Below are positions 22,231 to 34,222 of a DNA stretch of 64,000 nucleotides, in pieces. Position 1 is the first letter of the stretch. Every line of letters begins with the position of its first letter. Below the pieces are notes generated by a model. The model saw nothing but the letters and a program-made list of their open reading frames with translations. It did not search any database and was not told the DNA's origin. A program made the translations under genes and the position numbers. Source of the DNA: Symbiodinium kawagutii (lineage: Eukaryota > Sar > Dinophyceae > Suessiales > Symbiodiniaceae); assembly GCA_009767595.1 (NCBI GenBank), contig VSDK01026071.1, positions 272,759 to 336,758 of the forward strand, in the 5' to 3' direction.

Positions 22231-23183
22231 GTGGATGGTGAAGCATGGATGATACCGGGTTAAGTGGTTGAGAATGGTTGATAGAAGTTGATAATAGTTT
22301 GGTAGTGGTTGACAATCATTGATAGTGTTTGATGGTGGTTGATAAATGGTAGTAACAAACGGTCGATTAGCTGCTTAGCCATTGTTAAGAAGTTGGTTTC
22401 GAAATGGCTGATTGACTGTTAATAGTGGCTAGTAATCAGAAATACTAAGACTCCAAAGTGATCACCCACAATCATGGGGAATGATTTGGAGATTCTGACC
22501 AGTATTGACCACCACTGAGTCGCAAAGCTATAGAATGTTGGGAGATATAGCAACTGGTTTCCCTTGGGAACACGGTGAGCTAAACGCTGAACCAAGTTGG
22601 GACGAGTTCCGTACAATGGCTGCGCCACGAACCAAGTCCCATGATTTTGAACAGTAGCTTCCTTACACAGCTTGCGCCATCCCATACCTCCGACAGAATG
22701 GTTTCCATGATGAGACCCGTTTCACCAGGGTTGGTTGGGAGTACCACCATTTCTGGAGATGTTCGAAACTCGACGGCAGCTCAATTTCAAGACCAGCGGT
22801 CGGAACAGGGGAATAGCAAGGACATGTATCCGTATATGTTTGTAGATGTGTTTTAGCTGTGCAGGTAGTCTTGAAGAGAACTCATGGGCCATTTTTAACA
22901 AAGAGATTGGCCACCTGATTCAGCGGGCACGTAGTTATGATGTTGCGACGATGCATGCCCCTTTGCAAAGAGCTCCCACCCACAACGGCCGTTGATTTTC
23001 TTGCCTGAATACATTGTCTATGCAGCATGTGCATGCGGAAAAATCCTGTTTCTCCTTCGCTCTACTGATCCAGAGATTAGATAAGATTAGAATGAGAATG
23101 ACTTAGAATTATGGAATAAGAAATTATAAGAATAAGAATTATCTACAAAAATATACATTATAGATAAACAGAATACAAATATA

Positions 23184-23232
23184 TACATATACATATATAT
23201 ATATATAAAATATGTATATATATTTTTTTAAA
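23184..23232. repeat. (TA)n-rich microsatellite
   Basis: ATACATATATATATATATAA and similar. Confidence 0.85.
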
Positions 23233-23246
23233 ATATTCATACATAG

Positions 23247-23455
23247 ATCGCGAAAAATCCGATCTTCGCCACTTCTCCCAGGAGGGCGAAGGCATGGCCT
23301 TGCTCCACATCGCCCAGTGCCGCCTGGATGCGGCACAGCCCCTGGAGGCGCAGGGCGCGGCGCGGCGCGCGCGGCAGATCTTCCAACAGCTGCGGGCTGC
23401 AGAGCCTGGAGCTGCTGCAGCAGTCGCTGCCGGAGACGCTACCGGCCTTGGAGGC
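23247..23455 (+). CDS. TPR exon
   Basis: Acceptor CATACATAG. Reads HFSQEGEGMALLHIAQCRLD then AAQPLEAQGAARRARQIFQQ, then an Ala/Gly-rich tail. EGxALLHIAQCxLxxxxxxEAxxAARRARQIFxQL is a canonical TPR. The 3' boundary is unclear because no GT donor stands out before the G-rich repeat. Confidence 0.6.
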
Positions 23456-23458
23456 ACC

Positions 23459-23570
23459 GGGGGGGTTGGCGCCTGGGGGTTGGCAGCTGGGGGTTGGCAG
23501 CTGGGGGTTGGCGCTTGGGGGGAGGTCAACTGGGGGGAGGTCAACGGGGGGGCCTTGGGGGTGGGGAAGC
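23459..23570. repeat. G-rich minisatellite
   Basis: Repeats of TGGGGGTTGGCAGC and TGGGGGGAGGTCAAC. Four or more G-runs on one strand could form a G-quadruplex. Confidence 0.75.
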
Positions 23571-23966
23571 CTGGTCTTGGATGGTGAGATTTGTGACTTG
23601 GACTCAGTGAGAAGTTCAAGGTTCAAGTGTTGCGAGAGCACTGAGTGGTGTCGGAGAGAGGCAAAGATGTTGTGCTAAAGTGGTTGGGAAGGAGATTATG
23701 TTGATGGTTGTTATTTTAAGCAGATTTGACGACAGAGTGCGCTCGTGTTTTCTATGGCTTCAAGGCAAAGAGGTCAGTCAGATGCTGAACTTGCAGGTTG
23801 AAGGACCGTTTTTGCTAGTTAAATCACAGTTCTTGCTGGTTGAATTGCAGGTCTTCTTGATTAAGGCATGATTTTTGTTGGTTGAGCAACCTGCTTTCTC
23901 CATGAAGTCATCTGGTTTGCTTGTTGAAATGCAGGGTTTTCTACGTTTTCGTTGTCCTTTCTGTAG

Positions 23967-24041
23967 GCGACCGAAGAAGAGGTGAAGCTCTTCGAAGCTG
24001 AAGGAGATGTAGCTGGACAGGTGGAGAGCCGATTCTCACAG
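23967..24041 (+). CDS. TPR exon, 25 codons
   Basis: Exactly 25 codons between TTTCTGTAG and GTTTAG: ATEEEVKLFEAEGDVAGQVE then SRFSQ. The pattern VKLFEAEGDVAGQV corresponds to the TPR turn xxLFxxxGDxxGEA. Confidence 0.55.
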
Positions 24042-24045
24042 GTTT

Positions 24046-24106
24046 AGAGGGGGAGCGAAACAGGAACTAGCAGGAGTGGCCACCAACCAAATGGTAGGAC
24101 ATGGGT
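24046..24106. repeat. dispersed intronic motif, copy 2
   Basis: GAGGGGGAGCGAAACAGGAA then CTAGCAGGAGTGGCCACCAA and CCAAATGGTAG. It starts 5 nt after the preceding donor. Confidence 0.5.
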
Positions 24107-24654
24107 CAATAAATTTCTGACAGCTGCATTCAAAAGCTGGTCAGTAGTTGAGAAGTTGATGAGTAATGGCTTAAACTGGTATGGTTTATCATGAAAATCC
24201 ATGGTTGACAGTTGACATTGGTCAATGCTGGCTAATGCTTGCTACTAGTGGTTTAAAAGCTAATAGTGGTATAGCTCATCATGTATCCCATTAGTTGTAC
24301 TATTTTATGCACCACTAGCTACTTAGCACAACTTACTTGCTATTTGTTGTGGTTGAGACCGGTCATTGTTTCCCGCTTTGTTGCCGCTTCCAGCTAGTAG
24401 CCGTATTGGTTGGTTGTTGATCTTGGATGATCAGAACCAAGCTATCACCAAAGCCAAGTTGATGGCCTTCTGGCCATTCAAGCAGTGATTCGGCCTGCGG
24501 TTTCATGGTTAACAATGGTGCCCGACAAAACCATCCCCAAAATGGTCATCGAAGTTGATTCACCATAGTTGCACCATTACTGGTAGGTGGTTTGCATATG
24601 TTTGAATCATTTGTCAAACTTTTGCCAATGACTTTGGGATGGTTGATTGACTTA

Positions 24655-24762
24655 GGGTTCACTCACCAAGCAGAAGGGTTCAACCACCAAGCAGAAGGGT
24701 TCAACCACCAAGGATGATGATCCACCAGATTTTTCAGAGGGCTTCAACCACCAAGCACCAAC
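24655..24762. repeat. CAACCACCAAGCAGAAGGGTT repeat
   Basis: Three to four imperfect copies of a 21-bp unit in an intron. Confidence 0.65.
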
Positions 24763-24791
24763 TGATTGACTGACTTTCCCACATTTTTCAG

Positions 24792-24922
24792 AGCGGTTCA
24801 CCCACCAAGTGCTGATCGACATCATCTGGGTGGACTTCATGGTGACTCTGGCACTGAGCCAGGTGGACGCGCTGGGTCTTCTGGCGGACTTCTACATCAA
24901 AGCTAGGCGGAAGTCTGCGGCG
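24792..24922 (+). CDS. exon, hydrophobic
   Basis: Acceptor CATTTTTCAG, donor GTTTAC. Reads RFTHQVLIDIIWVDFMVTLA then LSQVDALGLLADFYIKARRK. It starts with a long hydrophobic helix and may be a divergent repeat or a membrane-associated segment. Confidence 0.45.
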
Positions 24923-26104
24923 GTTTACTTGGTGCGATACCAGCAGCTATCTATGAAACATGGTCCTGAAAGGATAGCCACCATTAAAATCAGCTATCCT
25001 TGAAACCACTAGCGACCGTTTACGTGGTTAAAAACGTGGTGGTTTGTGGCTTCTTCAATCTCTTTCTCATTCCGATGCCCATGAGGAGCCAACCCAACGG
25101 CACCCGAAGCAACCCCTAACAGCAATGGTTTTCCAATGGCCTTGGTTTTGAAAGACGAGTAAGATTGGCCAATCTGGACATCTTTCCTGTAACAGTTATC
25201 TGAAGGGGATTTCGGGCTTCATTTGCGGTCAACATGCGGATATTGATCACAATCAAGCCGCGATCACGAGTGGTTTCCACCAGCATGTTGCCTCATCAAT
25301 AAACTTCGCTCCTGGTCTTCTCCCAAGTAAACGCGGCTCGGTTTCTGGAATCGGCTCCGTGAGTGGGCGATTTCGCAATAGACAGCCCTAGCAACTGGTT
25401 GGAGGATCCCAAGTCATACAGTTGTGGAGCTGGTTAGGACTTGGAAACACCCTGAAATTTCCGTTGAGTTGCTGCCTTTTTGATGGTTTGATGACTGTTG
25501 ATGGTTACGGCTTGGGAGAAGGGGCCTATGGGGTCATTATGTTGGAAGAAGGCAAGGCAATCCTTCTCATGCGTATTTCACACAGATACTGTAACTTCTG
25601 TGTCTTGCTCCAGAACTAGGATGAACTCTCTTGTAGGGCTAGGCAAGTCGTCTCTGACGGATACCCTGCCCAATGTTTGCTACGGCCTATGTCCTCCCAA
25701 ATATGAGGAAATGGCAACAGTTTACACTTGCAGGGAGGTTTATCAGTGGCATATCCCCTGATGGGTGGTTCCGCCAGGTTTCAATAAACATCACAACATC
25801 ATTTTTGAGTGGTGGGGGGGTAGCCTCATGGTCTCCCAATTCCTGCCCTGCGGGGTTTCCTTCCATGCTGGGTCTCCACCGCTGGTGCTACAAGATGTAC
25901 CCACCAAAGTCTGCGGCTCCGAAATGGTGGTTTTGAAGGGCATCCTTATCCCGGCAGGATGTACGGAGAAGCCCGCAGTGCCATACGAAAGGCCTTAAGT
26001 CTGTTGGCGGAGTCAGGTGCTATCGAAGCTGGGATTTTTCGGCGGTTTTTTCTGCTGGGAGGGAGCGAGGCCAGGAGCGGTTCGGGGTATCCCGCTCTAC
26101 CCTT

Positions 26105-26155
26105 CTAATGGGGGAGCCAGTTGCAGCTCCCAGGAGTGGCCGTTCACCAAATGCT
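26105..26155. repeat. dispersed intronic motif, copy 3
   Basis: AATGGGGGAGCCAGTTGCAG then CTCCCAGGAGTGGCCGTTCA and CCAAATGCTAG; about 75 percent like copy 2. Confidence 0.5.
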
Positions 26156-26347
26156 AGTCGGGAATTTTCCTTGCAGTGCCGACCTCAAACCTGGCAACTC
26201 AATGGAACTTGCATCTACTTTTTGAGACTTATATAGTGGTCGTGTAGCATATTAGTTTCCTACAAAGCCACATTTGATTCACATAGGGTTTCAATATTTC
26301 AACAACTAGTAGGTGTGATTGAAGAATAGGTAGCAAACAACCATATG

Positions 26348-26447
26348 TGGGTTTCTCAAGATATGAGACCCGCAATATGGTTGGTCTAATACTAAAAATG
26401 ATGAATATTGGATGATTTAGAGGTCCCTTATTTTGAGAAACACCCAT
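26348..26447. repeat. TIR element copy 8 (complete)
   Basis: Left TGGGTTTCTCAAGATATGAG, right TTATTTTGAGAAACACCCA; core AATATGGTTGGTCTAATACT and AATATTGGATGATTTAGAGG. Confidence 0.75.
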
Positions 26448-27587
26448 TTCACCATAATTTGCCTCTTGACCAAAGCAGATGGCTTCCTCCAAGTTCTCCA
26501 TTTAAATCCACTTCACCCTTAGGGGATCATCCATTTTGTTGAGGGGGTCACTATAAATGAACAAAGCCAGATGAGTGTACCATGGTGTATCCTCATGAGG
26601 GTGATGTTCCCACTGTAGGCGATTGAATGGTGAAATGAAGGCCAATTCTTCGCGTTGGGTGCCCATAATACTCAGGAAACTCATCTATCAAATGTGTGGT
26701 GAGGTTGGGCGTATGGAATCGAAGGAAGTTTGGAAGTCAAACGTCCGACTTGTGGAAAGTTGCTTCAGGTAGATAGTCCAGAAGAGATGTCAGAGCATAT
26801 TGAAAACAATCATTGGTGCCATGGTCAGGGTCTCCGATGGAGATGACAGATGGATTTCTGCTTGCTTTTGGCCGCGCAGACCGTGTCGTTGCCCAGACTC
26901 ACAGCTACAGTGCCACGGATCTCTGCAACCAGCAAAATCAGAGAGCAGAAAAACATATGAATTTTATTGAATCTTGATGCGACTCTCAACCCATCCATTT
27001 GGTCTATGATTCAACTCAGACGGAACAATGCCCGATGAGAAAACACGGTCTTGGGATGTCTTGGGAGTGTTGGCAGTTGGCATCACAACCTTTATTAGCT
27101 GAACATGGTTCCGGCAAGATCATGTCATTCCCTGTTTCGGTTGCGGTAGGTTCGAGGTTGCGGGGGCTATGAACAACCCAAGTTGAACAGTAATCCCATG
27201 ATCCTGTGCACCGAAGCATCGATTGGGTTTGGGTGGTTCCGTGTTTGCCGGGATTTCACGCACCTGGGTGAATGTAAACGACGATGCTAGTTCCCTGACT
27301 ATGTTTGGAGATATGCTTCAAATCGTACGACCCAAGCTATAGCCGAACCCCAGGTGAGCAAACTTTCAAACGACCCGCTCATTCATCGGATTTCCATGAC
27401 AATCTCCAGAAGGTGTTTGAAAACAGGTTGAGAAAGAGTGGTTCTGGTAGTTTCGGATGCACATTGATCTAGAGTTTCCGTGATGAAAAACTGTAGATTC
27501 CTTCAATTCTGAGTACTCCTTGGTCTGGTTCTGGATCTGGTTGAGTTGAGTACCCATCGACCATCAAAAAACTGTGATCGACGATGA

Positions 27588-27600
27588 ATTTGGGCTCAAG
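27588..27600 (+). other. possible spliced-leader relic
   Basis: ATTTGGGCTCAAG differs at one position from the last 13 bases of the dinoflagellate spliced leader (ATTTTGGCTCAAG). It lies 60 bp upstream of an ATG that opens an intronless ORF. Retroposed, trans-spliced mRNAs leave such marks. The match is short and could be chance. Confidence 0.3.
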
Positions 27601-27660
27601 GACATTAAGGGACACTGAAGCTGGCAGATACTTCATACATCCTGACACCGTGATTCATCA

Positions 27661-27975
27661 ATGGGCTGCACAGCTACCAGAGTTGTTGATGACGTGAAGG
27701 CGCCATCGCCAAGGCTTGAGGTGGTTGACGTTGACCTGGATCAGGCCGGGTTGAAGGACATGGATTCATCCTATGACACCTGGCAGTGGAGAGAGGGCTT
27801 CGCCCAAGGAGTGCCATGCCCACCAAGTCGCAGGATGCATGACCGGCACCTCCAGAAGTTGGAGAACTTCATGCAGAAAGTGGAGGCTTCCCCGGTCGCA
27901 CTTCCAACTGTCGTGAGGCGCCGAAGGGGGGATGAATTTCAGGACTTGGAAGAGTCTATCTATGTCCATCTATGA
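27661..27975 (+). CDS. 104-aa protein with MGC acylation-type N-terminus
   Basis: ATG to TGA in one uninterrupted frame, G/C-rich at third positions. It starts MGCTATRVVDDV: Gly2 with Thr6 fits an N-myristoylation site and Cys3 a palmitoylation site, so membrane anchoring is likely. The body is charged, with a helix around HDRHLQKLENFMQKVEA and a basic RRRRGDEF near the end. No known domain. Being intronless among short-exon genes and preceded by a possible spliced-leader relic, it may be a retroposed gene. It sits inside the TPR exon series. Confidence 0.55.
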   Translation: MGCTATRVVDDVKAPSPRLEVVDVDLDQAGLKDMDSSYDTWQWREGFAQGVPCPPSRRMHDRHLQKLENFMQKVEASPVALPTVVRRRRGDEFQDLEESIYVHL

Positions 27976-29610
27976 CGCTTGTGATCGAATTCATATCAGG
28001 ACTGTCTCGGTTCCCAGCTTGTAAGGTCCAAACATGTACAGCTTTTGTTTGACTTTTGCATGGAGCTGCATTTTCCACTCATTTTCCCCGCAGTCTTGAG
28101 TGACAGCAGAGGAAAAGTCTCGTTTTCCATCGAGACTGCGAAGGGGTTGCAGCTCTGTTTTTCATTCACTTGAGTGAAGAGTCGAGAAGGAGCTACTCCA
28201 CCGCGGTCGTAGCTCCGCCTGCGTGATGCATGCGTGAGTCCAATGAGTGAGTCCTGTCGGGACACACGGAGCTCTGTGATCGTCACCTTGCAAGGACAAA
28301 AAAGACAAGGCAGAACCTAACAGCCGAGTTGATGGTCGAGGATGGTCAGCTACGATTCGCATGATCTCAAAACTTGCAGGAACCCTCAGATCCTTTAAGT
28401 GCAAGGGGTTTCTGTGGATTTTCCCATCAACCAATCCATGAAAAACGATCAGTCGGTGCAATTGAATACTGCCGCGCTGCAGTGGTGCGGAACTATCGTT
28501 TTCTTTCGGATCCGTTTATTTAGTGCATCAAAAGTGGAATTCTCACGGCTGATACTGCAGTTTTAGATAGTTTTGCAAATAAGATGCTGGTTGGTGGTTT
28601 CAAATAACAATTGACTGAACTTGTTTGGATGGCATGACTGACCACCAAATTAGCTGCGGGATCCAGCCGTCAATCGGTACATGTTCGGGGGAAATCACAA
28701 GCTATTTATGGTTAAATTGGTAGTGGTTGATCAACAAATGGATCCCATTGTAGCTATTTGCTTCAGGTGGTGTTGATAGCATACAGGATGTTGCGATGTT
28801 GCCTGGAAAGCCCCAAAGACGCTGTGGTTGTGGACCTGGTTGAGTACCTTCAAAAAAGTTGTCCAATGTCAGTTGGTACGCCGCTTCTAGGGAAATAAAT
28901 AGATGAGGAAGACATGTTAAGGGAGCCATCATCGCAACCGACCCGAAACTGATCCCTCTTCAACCTTCCTTAATAATCCTTCGCCAGCATTGAATCATTT
29001 ATGAAGTGCTTATCAAGAAAGATCGACCTCACAAATGACAAGCTCAAAAAAATCAAAATCCTCACACATGAAAGATATAATGATAGTTCAACATGTTTAA
29101 ACTCATCAATGATACCCTCGTATGACTCATAAATGCTAGCCTTCCATGGGAGGTTGTCCTTATAATTGGATTAATGATACCCATGAGCTTATCCTCATAA
29201 TCACAATATCAATATCTGTTGGTTATCCTCACATAATAATACTTCCAATTATCATAATACCATTCAAGACTTAACATGATAGGTTATCCTCATAATACTT
29301 CCAATTATCATGCTCCCACCATTGATATTATCATCCAATTATCACAATACCAATTATCATTGGTGATCCTCACCAAACAACAAATGACCAATAGTAACAA
29401 TACTAACCAAAAACCAAAAATTAAAAAACAATAACCAATAATATCGACAATACAAAAAATAATCATCATCACAATAATACCATTCATCAAAACTAATTAA
29501 TAACAATATAATTGTTCATGAGTGTTGACCAATTACCATTCTCATTCTATACTACCATTATCATTCTACTTCAAAACCTCACTTCTCGAGACTCCATGGA
29601 TCCGATGCAG
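27976..29610. other. intron-like, AT-rich towards the end
   Basis: No supported exon. 29,030-29,510 is a degenerate array of TATCCTCATAAT and ACCAATTATCA units. Confidence 0.4.
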
Positions 29611-29752
29611 CTGCCAAGGACAAGGAGGTGCAGACGTTGCTTCTGCTGTCGCACGTGGAGGAACTCCTGGGCTCAGCAGCGGCAGCACTGGAGGCGGCAC
29701 AACGGGCGCTGACGCTCAGCAAACGAGGCGCCCTGCAGGGCAGCTGGGGGAG
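29611..29752 (+). CDS. TPR exon
   Basis: Acceptor CGATGCAG, donor GTGCTGG. Reads AKDKEVQTLLLLSHVEELLG then SAAAALEAAQRALTLSKRGA. This is an unmistakable TPR: helix A EVQTLLLLSHVEELLG, helix B ALEAAQRALTLSK. Confidence 0.7.
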
Positions 29753-31369
29753 GTGCTGGTTGGATGGGCTGGGTTAGGATGTGTGACTCATGAGGGTTGA
29801 TGATGGGCGATGATGGGTGATGATGGTTTATGATGGTTGATTATGTATGATTAAGTTGCATACATCGAAGCGATATCGTTGAATAGTGATGTATAGTGAT
29901 GGTGAATTATTATATACATAATTTGTCAGGATCGAATTTATGGTTGTTTTCATTTGTCAGTTTGCGATGAAAAAATGCTCGGGGAAGGCTTGAGTCGACT
30001 CCCTCTGTAGGTCAAGAAGCTTTATTTGTGATTAGACTACAAATAAGAAGTAGTTATTCGTTAGAAGTATTGCGGGCGTAGACCGCACGTTGCACACAAA
30101 CCCAGTTTTCAATAGTCACAACTCCATACCCTTGTTGGTTATGATGCTTGAAAATCATTCAAGGAAGGCTCCTTCACAAGACCATGCACCAAGAAGCCTG
30201 TTGCCAGATGTTACCGGTGGTGGCCGACATTTTCTTTTGCCACCGTGAAGATCAACTAGCAGGGATCCCGATCCACATGGCTATGTGCCAAAATAGTCGT
30301 ACCCCCAAAACCAATGGTTTCCATTCGTAAAGTGTTTTTTTGGGGGGTTATAGTTCTTGGTCACCCTACTTTGGCACATACCCACATTCCCAGAATAGAT
30401 TTTGCCAGAAAGCGATCGCTGGATCCGGATCTCAAACACAGAAGGCGATCACATTAATTGAGTTTGACCGCAATTGATCGCAACTCTTCGCTTAACTCTT
30501 CAGGGCAGGCATCTCTATGATCCATTCGCAACACAAACTTGTTGTGAGATCTCTAGATACTTGGTTGTACTGTCAGATCATTGTTGGTTGATATGTCCCG
30601 TCATGTGGATGTTGCATATAGAATGCCATCATTGTTGGTCGCGACAAAAAGTCGAGTTGGCCACTAAGCAACATCCAAATTGGGGCTACGCATCCCTGCT
30701 AGTCTTGATAATATGCACTGATTTTGTTTGTTTATTCACGGCCAGCTACCAAGATGATTGGTATATCCCTGGAGTTGTTGCTTATTAACCAACCAGCATC
30801 AGACATCAGGCATCAACATCATCCAACCCATGCAGTCAAACACCTGAACCAACTGTCATCTTGTCCCACTATGTGGTTGGTTGTTTCATCCCGGTAGTGC
30901 TTGTTTCTAACTCCTGAAATATTAGACAACTCTTGTTGGCCAACTATTATTGGCCAACCACTTGTTCCGTCCTACTAGTAGTATAGTATCAACTCTTACC
31001 AACAAACTATCATGAGATGAGGGTTAAGTCATTGTCACATGCGACCATTGTTCTCTGAATCGGTTCATGATGGTTCATGCTGGTTCACGATGGGTCGTAA
31101 TCAATGGTGCCGCAATGATGTTGAATGATTCTGCTTACTCAAGCAGTGCATACTCAAGCACCACTTACCAATATCCAGTAACCATCATTACCCTCGGTAC
31201 TTTCGCAATGTCAATGATAGTCAATTCAGTTAACATTTCTTCAGCAACAATCAGAAGGTCAGTAGCCATCATGAACCATCATCAACCACCATCAGCTATC
31301 AGTAGCCAACAATCAGCTATTCCATCGACCATCCCACCCACCCAGCCACCCACCCCGTCCATCCACCAG
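29753..31369. other. intron-like stretch
   Basis: GATGATGGTTGATGATGG repeats at 29,795-29,855. A 104-codon open frame at 30,474-30,788 has no recognisable family. A degenerate partial copy of the TIR element may lie at 30,290-30,350. Confidence 0.35.
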
Positions 31370-31518
31370 GCGCCGCTGCCGAGTCCACTGCGTCCGCCCG
31401 GCGCAGCGTGAGTCGTTTGTTGGTCGCCAGTGGCCGCGGCAACGAGGCGCCCAACCGGCGCCAGGCCATGGAGTGCTTGAGCCCCGGCGAAGCGCCAGGG
31501 GAGCGCCGTGGGGAACCC
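31370..31518 (+). CDS. exon, TPR-like
   Basis: Acceptor CATCCACCAG; possible donor GTGGGG. Reads AAAESTASARRSVSRLLVAS then GRGNEAPNRRQAMECLSPGE. The layout RRSVSRLLVASGRGNEAxxxRQAMECL is compatible with a divergent TPR. The 3' boundary is uncertain. Confidence 0.45.
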
Positions 31519-31939
31519 GTGGGGATCCCGTGGGGAAGCCAGGGGGAACCATGGGAAGCCATGGGGAAACTAAGGGGAAATGACCAGTAAAACCCATGGT
31601 TGGTATGACTTCATAGTTTCATATGCCGATTATATAAAAGCTTTGGTTGGTATCACTTCATGGTGAACTTGGAAGTTGAAGTGGTGAAACCATGTGAAAG
31701 CCAATGTGCTGAAGCTTTTTCGGGAGTTTCGGTGAAACCCAAATTGGTTGACGTGGTTTGCTCAAAGGAAGCTTAGGTGCGAATATAGACAGATGGTTAG
31801 ATGAAGGGTTCAGTAAAGTTCAGTATAATTATAATTGGGGGTTTCCTGTGTACAGTGAGACATTGTGACCTTCTTCCATTCCCACATGCTGCATCCCTTC
31901 CCCCTCATGTCGGAACACTTTTGCTGACACCAGCCATGT

Positions 31940-32155
31940 ATTGCATACTACAACTGGTGTTTCTTGGTTGGGAGAAACTGTAGTAGAAACACCCATGGCT
32001 GAAACACCAGTTGTATTCTACATGGCTGGTGTTTCTTGCTTGTTTCTACAACTGGTTGGCAGAAATACGTGTAGGCATACTGGCTCTTTCTTACACTGGT
32101 GTTTCTCCCACCTACTTAATAACCACTACAACTGGTGTTTCTTAGCTTATTTGGG
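31940..32155. repeat. ACTACAACTGGTGTTTCTTG motif, direct and inverted copies
   Basis: At least five copies of ACTGGTGTTTCT(T), one of them inverted (GAAACACCAGTTGTA), within 215 bp. Confidence 0.7.
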
Positions 32156-32312
32156 GGTGAAATGAGCACCTAATTAACTTTAGTATGGACCAGGGTCCAG
32201 GGATGAGGAGGGGTTTGATTAACAAGGGGGGTTTTATCAATCCTGACTTTGCGTTAGGAGAAATATTTCGGGGTAGAAACTGTGGTGGTTTTCCCAACGG
32301 ATTTGTTTTCAG

Positions 32313-32415
32313 GCGCCAGATGGACGAATGGTCCACCACCGATTTCCAAGGAGGGACCTCACCGACGCTGTGCGACAACGAGATTCGAAGCAACTCGGCC
32401 CAAGTTGGAAGTTAA
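32313..32415 (+). CDS. candidate exon
   Basis: Acceptor TTGTTTTCAG. The frame RQMDEWSTTDFQGGTSPTLC ends at TAA 32,413-32,415, or splices at GTTGGA (32,404). No family recognised; other frames are also open. Confidence 0.35.
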
Positions 32416-32959
32416 TCATATATGGTTAGCAGTGGTTAATAGTGGTTAGTAGTGGTGATATAATAGTGTAGTGGTTACTTAGTGGTTTAAAGCGGTCAAT
32501 GATAGTTAGCAATGATTAAGCAATTCAAATGGGACCTTTCAGTTTCAAAAACCCAAGCATATCCGACCCATGTCACGGAAGAGCCACCCGTTAAACCACT
32601 CATACATGGGGAATACATTCACTACACCAGGTGTGAAACTGCTGTGGGTTTATCGGCAGTTGGATCTCTTATCAGCATCAATCATCATCAAAGTTGAATC
32701 CTGACCCAGCCAGAGTGTCCTACTTGTAAATATCTTCTGTCACAGCCTGACAGTAATCTGGTCTGCCCTGGTGACATGTCAAAGCCTCAGAAAAACGGGC
32801 TATATCTTGCGGTAATTGCGGTAGCATCATGCCAAATGTGCACCGGGGTGACATGATGTTTTATTTGTACAAGTTGAGTTTTCCATCAACCTGCTAGTAC
32901 TGTGATTTGTGATTGCATATCAGAGGTATCGTTTCGAAGCACTTCTATCATCGTTGACC

Positions 32960-33042
32960 AGCATTTGTTAGTGAAACCTATCCCACCTGAAGCTTCTGGG
33001 GTTGGATCATATTGGATGGGATAGGTTTCACTAACAAATGCT
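32960..33042. repeat. 25-bp perfect inverted repeat
   Basis: Arms 32,960-32,984 (AGCATTTGTTAGTGAAACCT...) and 33,018-33,042, with a 33-bp spacer. Confidence 0.9.
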
Positions 33043-33773
33043 TCACCGAGATCACAAGTTTACTCTTGGGAAAGATTTTCTACAAGGATCCGCAGGAAGG
33101 CTCACAACAAACCCTTGATCGAAACTCACCTTTTCGGAGGAATTTCCTTTTAGTTTTACGCAAAACGAGGCTTTTTGGAACTACCTCCTATTCCCAGGTG
33201 GAGGCAAACACATGACTGCTGGCGGACGGTCTGACTTGCAGGGCTTTTGCTAGGTAATCTCATGGTTGTTGCAGCTTGTGAGGCTCGGTATTCCATGTTC
33301 TAAGAGCTAAGCACACACACACATGTCATAAGTTTATCACTTTTTAGCCTTCATCTTCTGAGTGCTTCCAGACCCGGACATTCCAACAGCAATCATTTTC
33401 GCAAAGCCCACAAGCACAGACATGTTTTCGAAGCAGAAGCCAGCAAACATATTCCAGGCGGGCAAGTCCCGGCACTGTACAGCTGCTCGATGGTGCTGCC
33501 GAATCACCGGCTTGGTTTTTGGTCATTCTTAGATCATCTTGGATCATAGTAGTATGATGTAGTATGCTATTTCTTGCATTCCATTGATGTTATGCACTTG
33601 TTGTCCACAATTTGTGCTTGTGCTTCGTTAATATGGCATGATTCTTGTTGTTGGCTTGTTGAAAGTCCGCGAATCATCCGGGGTACTTTTCAACCCCATG
33701 TGAAGATACTCCCACGATGCCGGGTTGGTGGGAGCCTTGGGCTGGTCCCCATGGGTGGGTCCCCGCCGTTCAG

Positions 33774-33929
33774 GTCCTTCCAGGCCACCATGAAGGCCTT
33801 GGAGGATCTCTCGGGCTACGACGAGGCGGACGTGAAGGCCGCGTTGATCGTGGAGGATGACGCGGATCAGCCAGGTGGGACGGTGGGGCGGTGGGAGGAG
33901 CAAGACTTGGAAGCCATGGAGGAATGCAT
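33774..33929 (+). CDS. exon of TPR-series gene, acidic
   Basis: Acceptor CCGTTCAG, textbook donor GTGAGTT. Reads SFQATMKALEDLSGYDEADV, KAALIVEDDADQPGGTVGRW, EEQDLEAMEECM. The first half is a helix-turn-helix (MKALEDLSGYDEADVKAALIV); the second is an acidic linker. Confidence 0.6.
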
Positions 33930-34187
33930 GTGAGTTATAGATATCCAAATCAGCCAAGGTTGAAAAAAGGGATAGTTGAAATGCAATATGCAAATGCATG
34001 TTGTGGGTTCGGATGTAGATCAATAAAGAAATAAAGGAAGGGATAAGTAAATAGATCAATGAATCAACAAACAAATAAATATATCATATATCCGCCTGAC
34101 GAAATTGATGTAAATTTCTATCTGAGTCGCATTTTCATGAGCCAACCGCAGAAGTCCAGTACGACCTCTGGCTCTTTGCACCCGCAG

Positions 34188-34222
34188 TCCCCCTTGGCCA
34201 ATGTGGTGACAGGATGTGACAG
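34188..34222 (+). CDS. micro-exon (35 nt)
   Basis: Between CACCCGCAG and GTCAGT; reads SPLANVVTGCD. The splice sites are good, but the exon is too short to be certain. Confidence 0.35.

Larger units (their letters stand above)
24923..27588. other. intron-like stretch, no supported exon
   Basis: Overlapping + frames at 25,422-25,998 and minus frames at 27,016-27,557 lack splice support. Contains dispersed motif copy 3 and TIR element copy 8. Confidence 0.35.
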
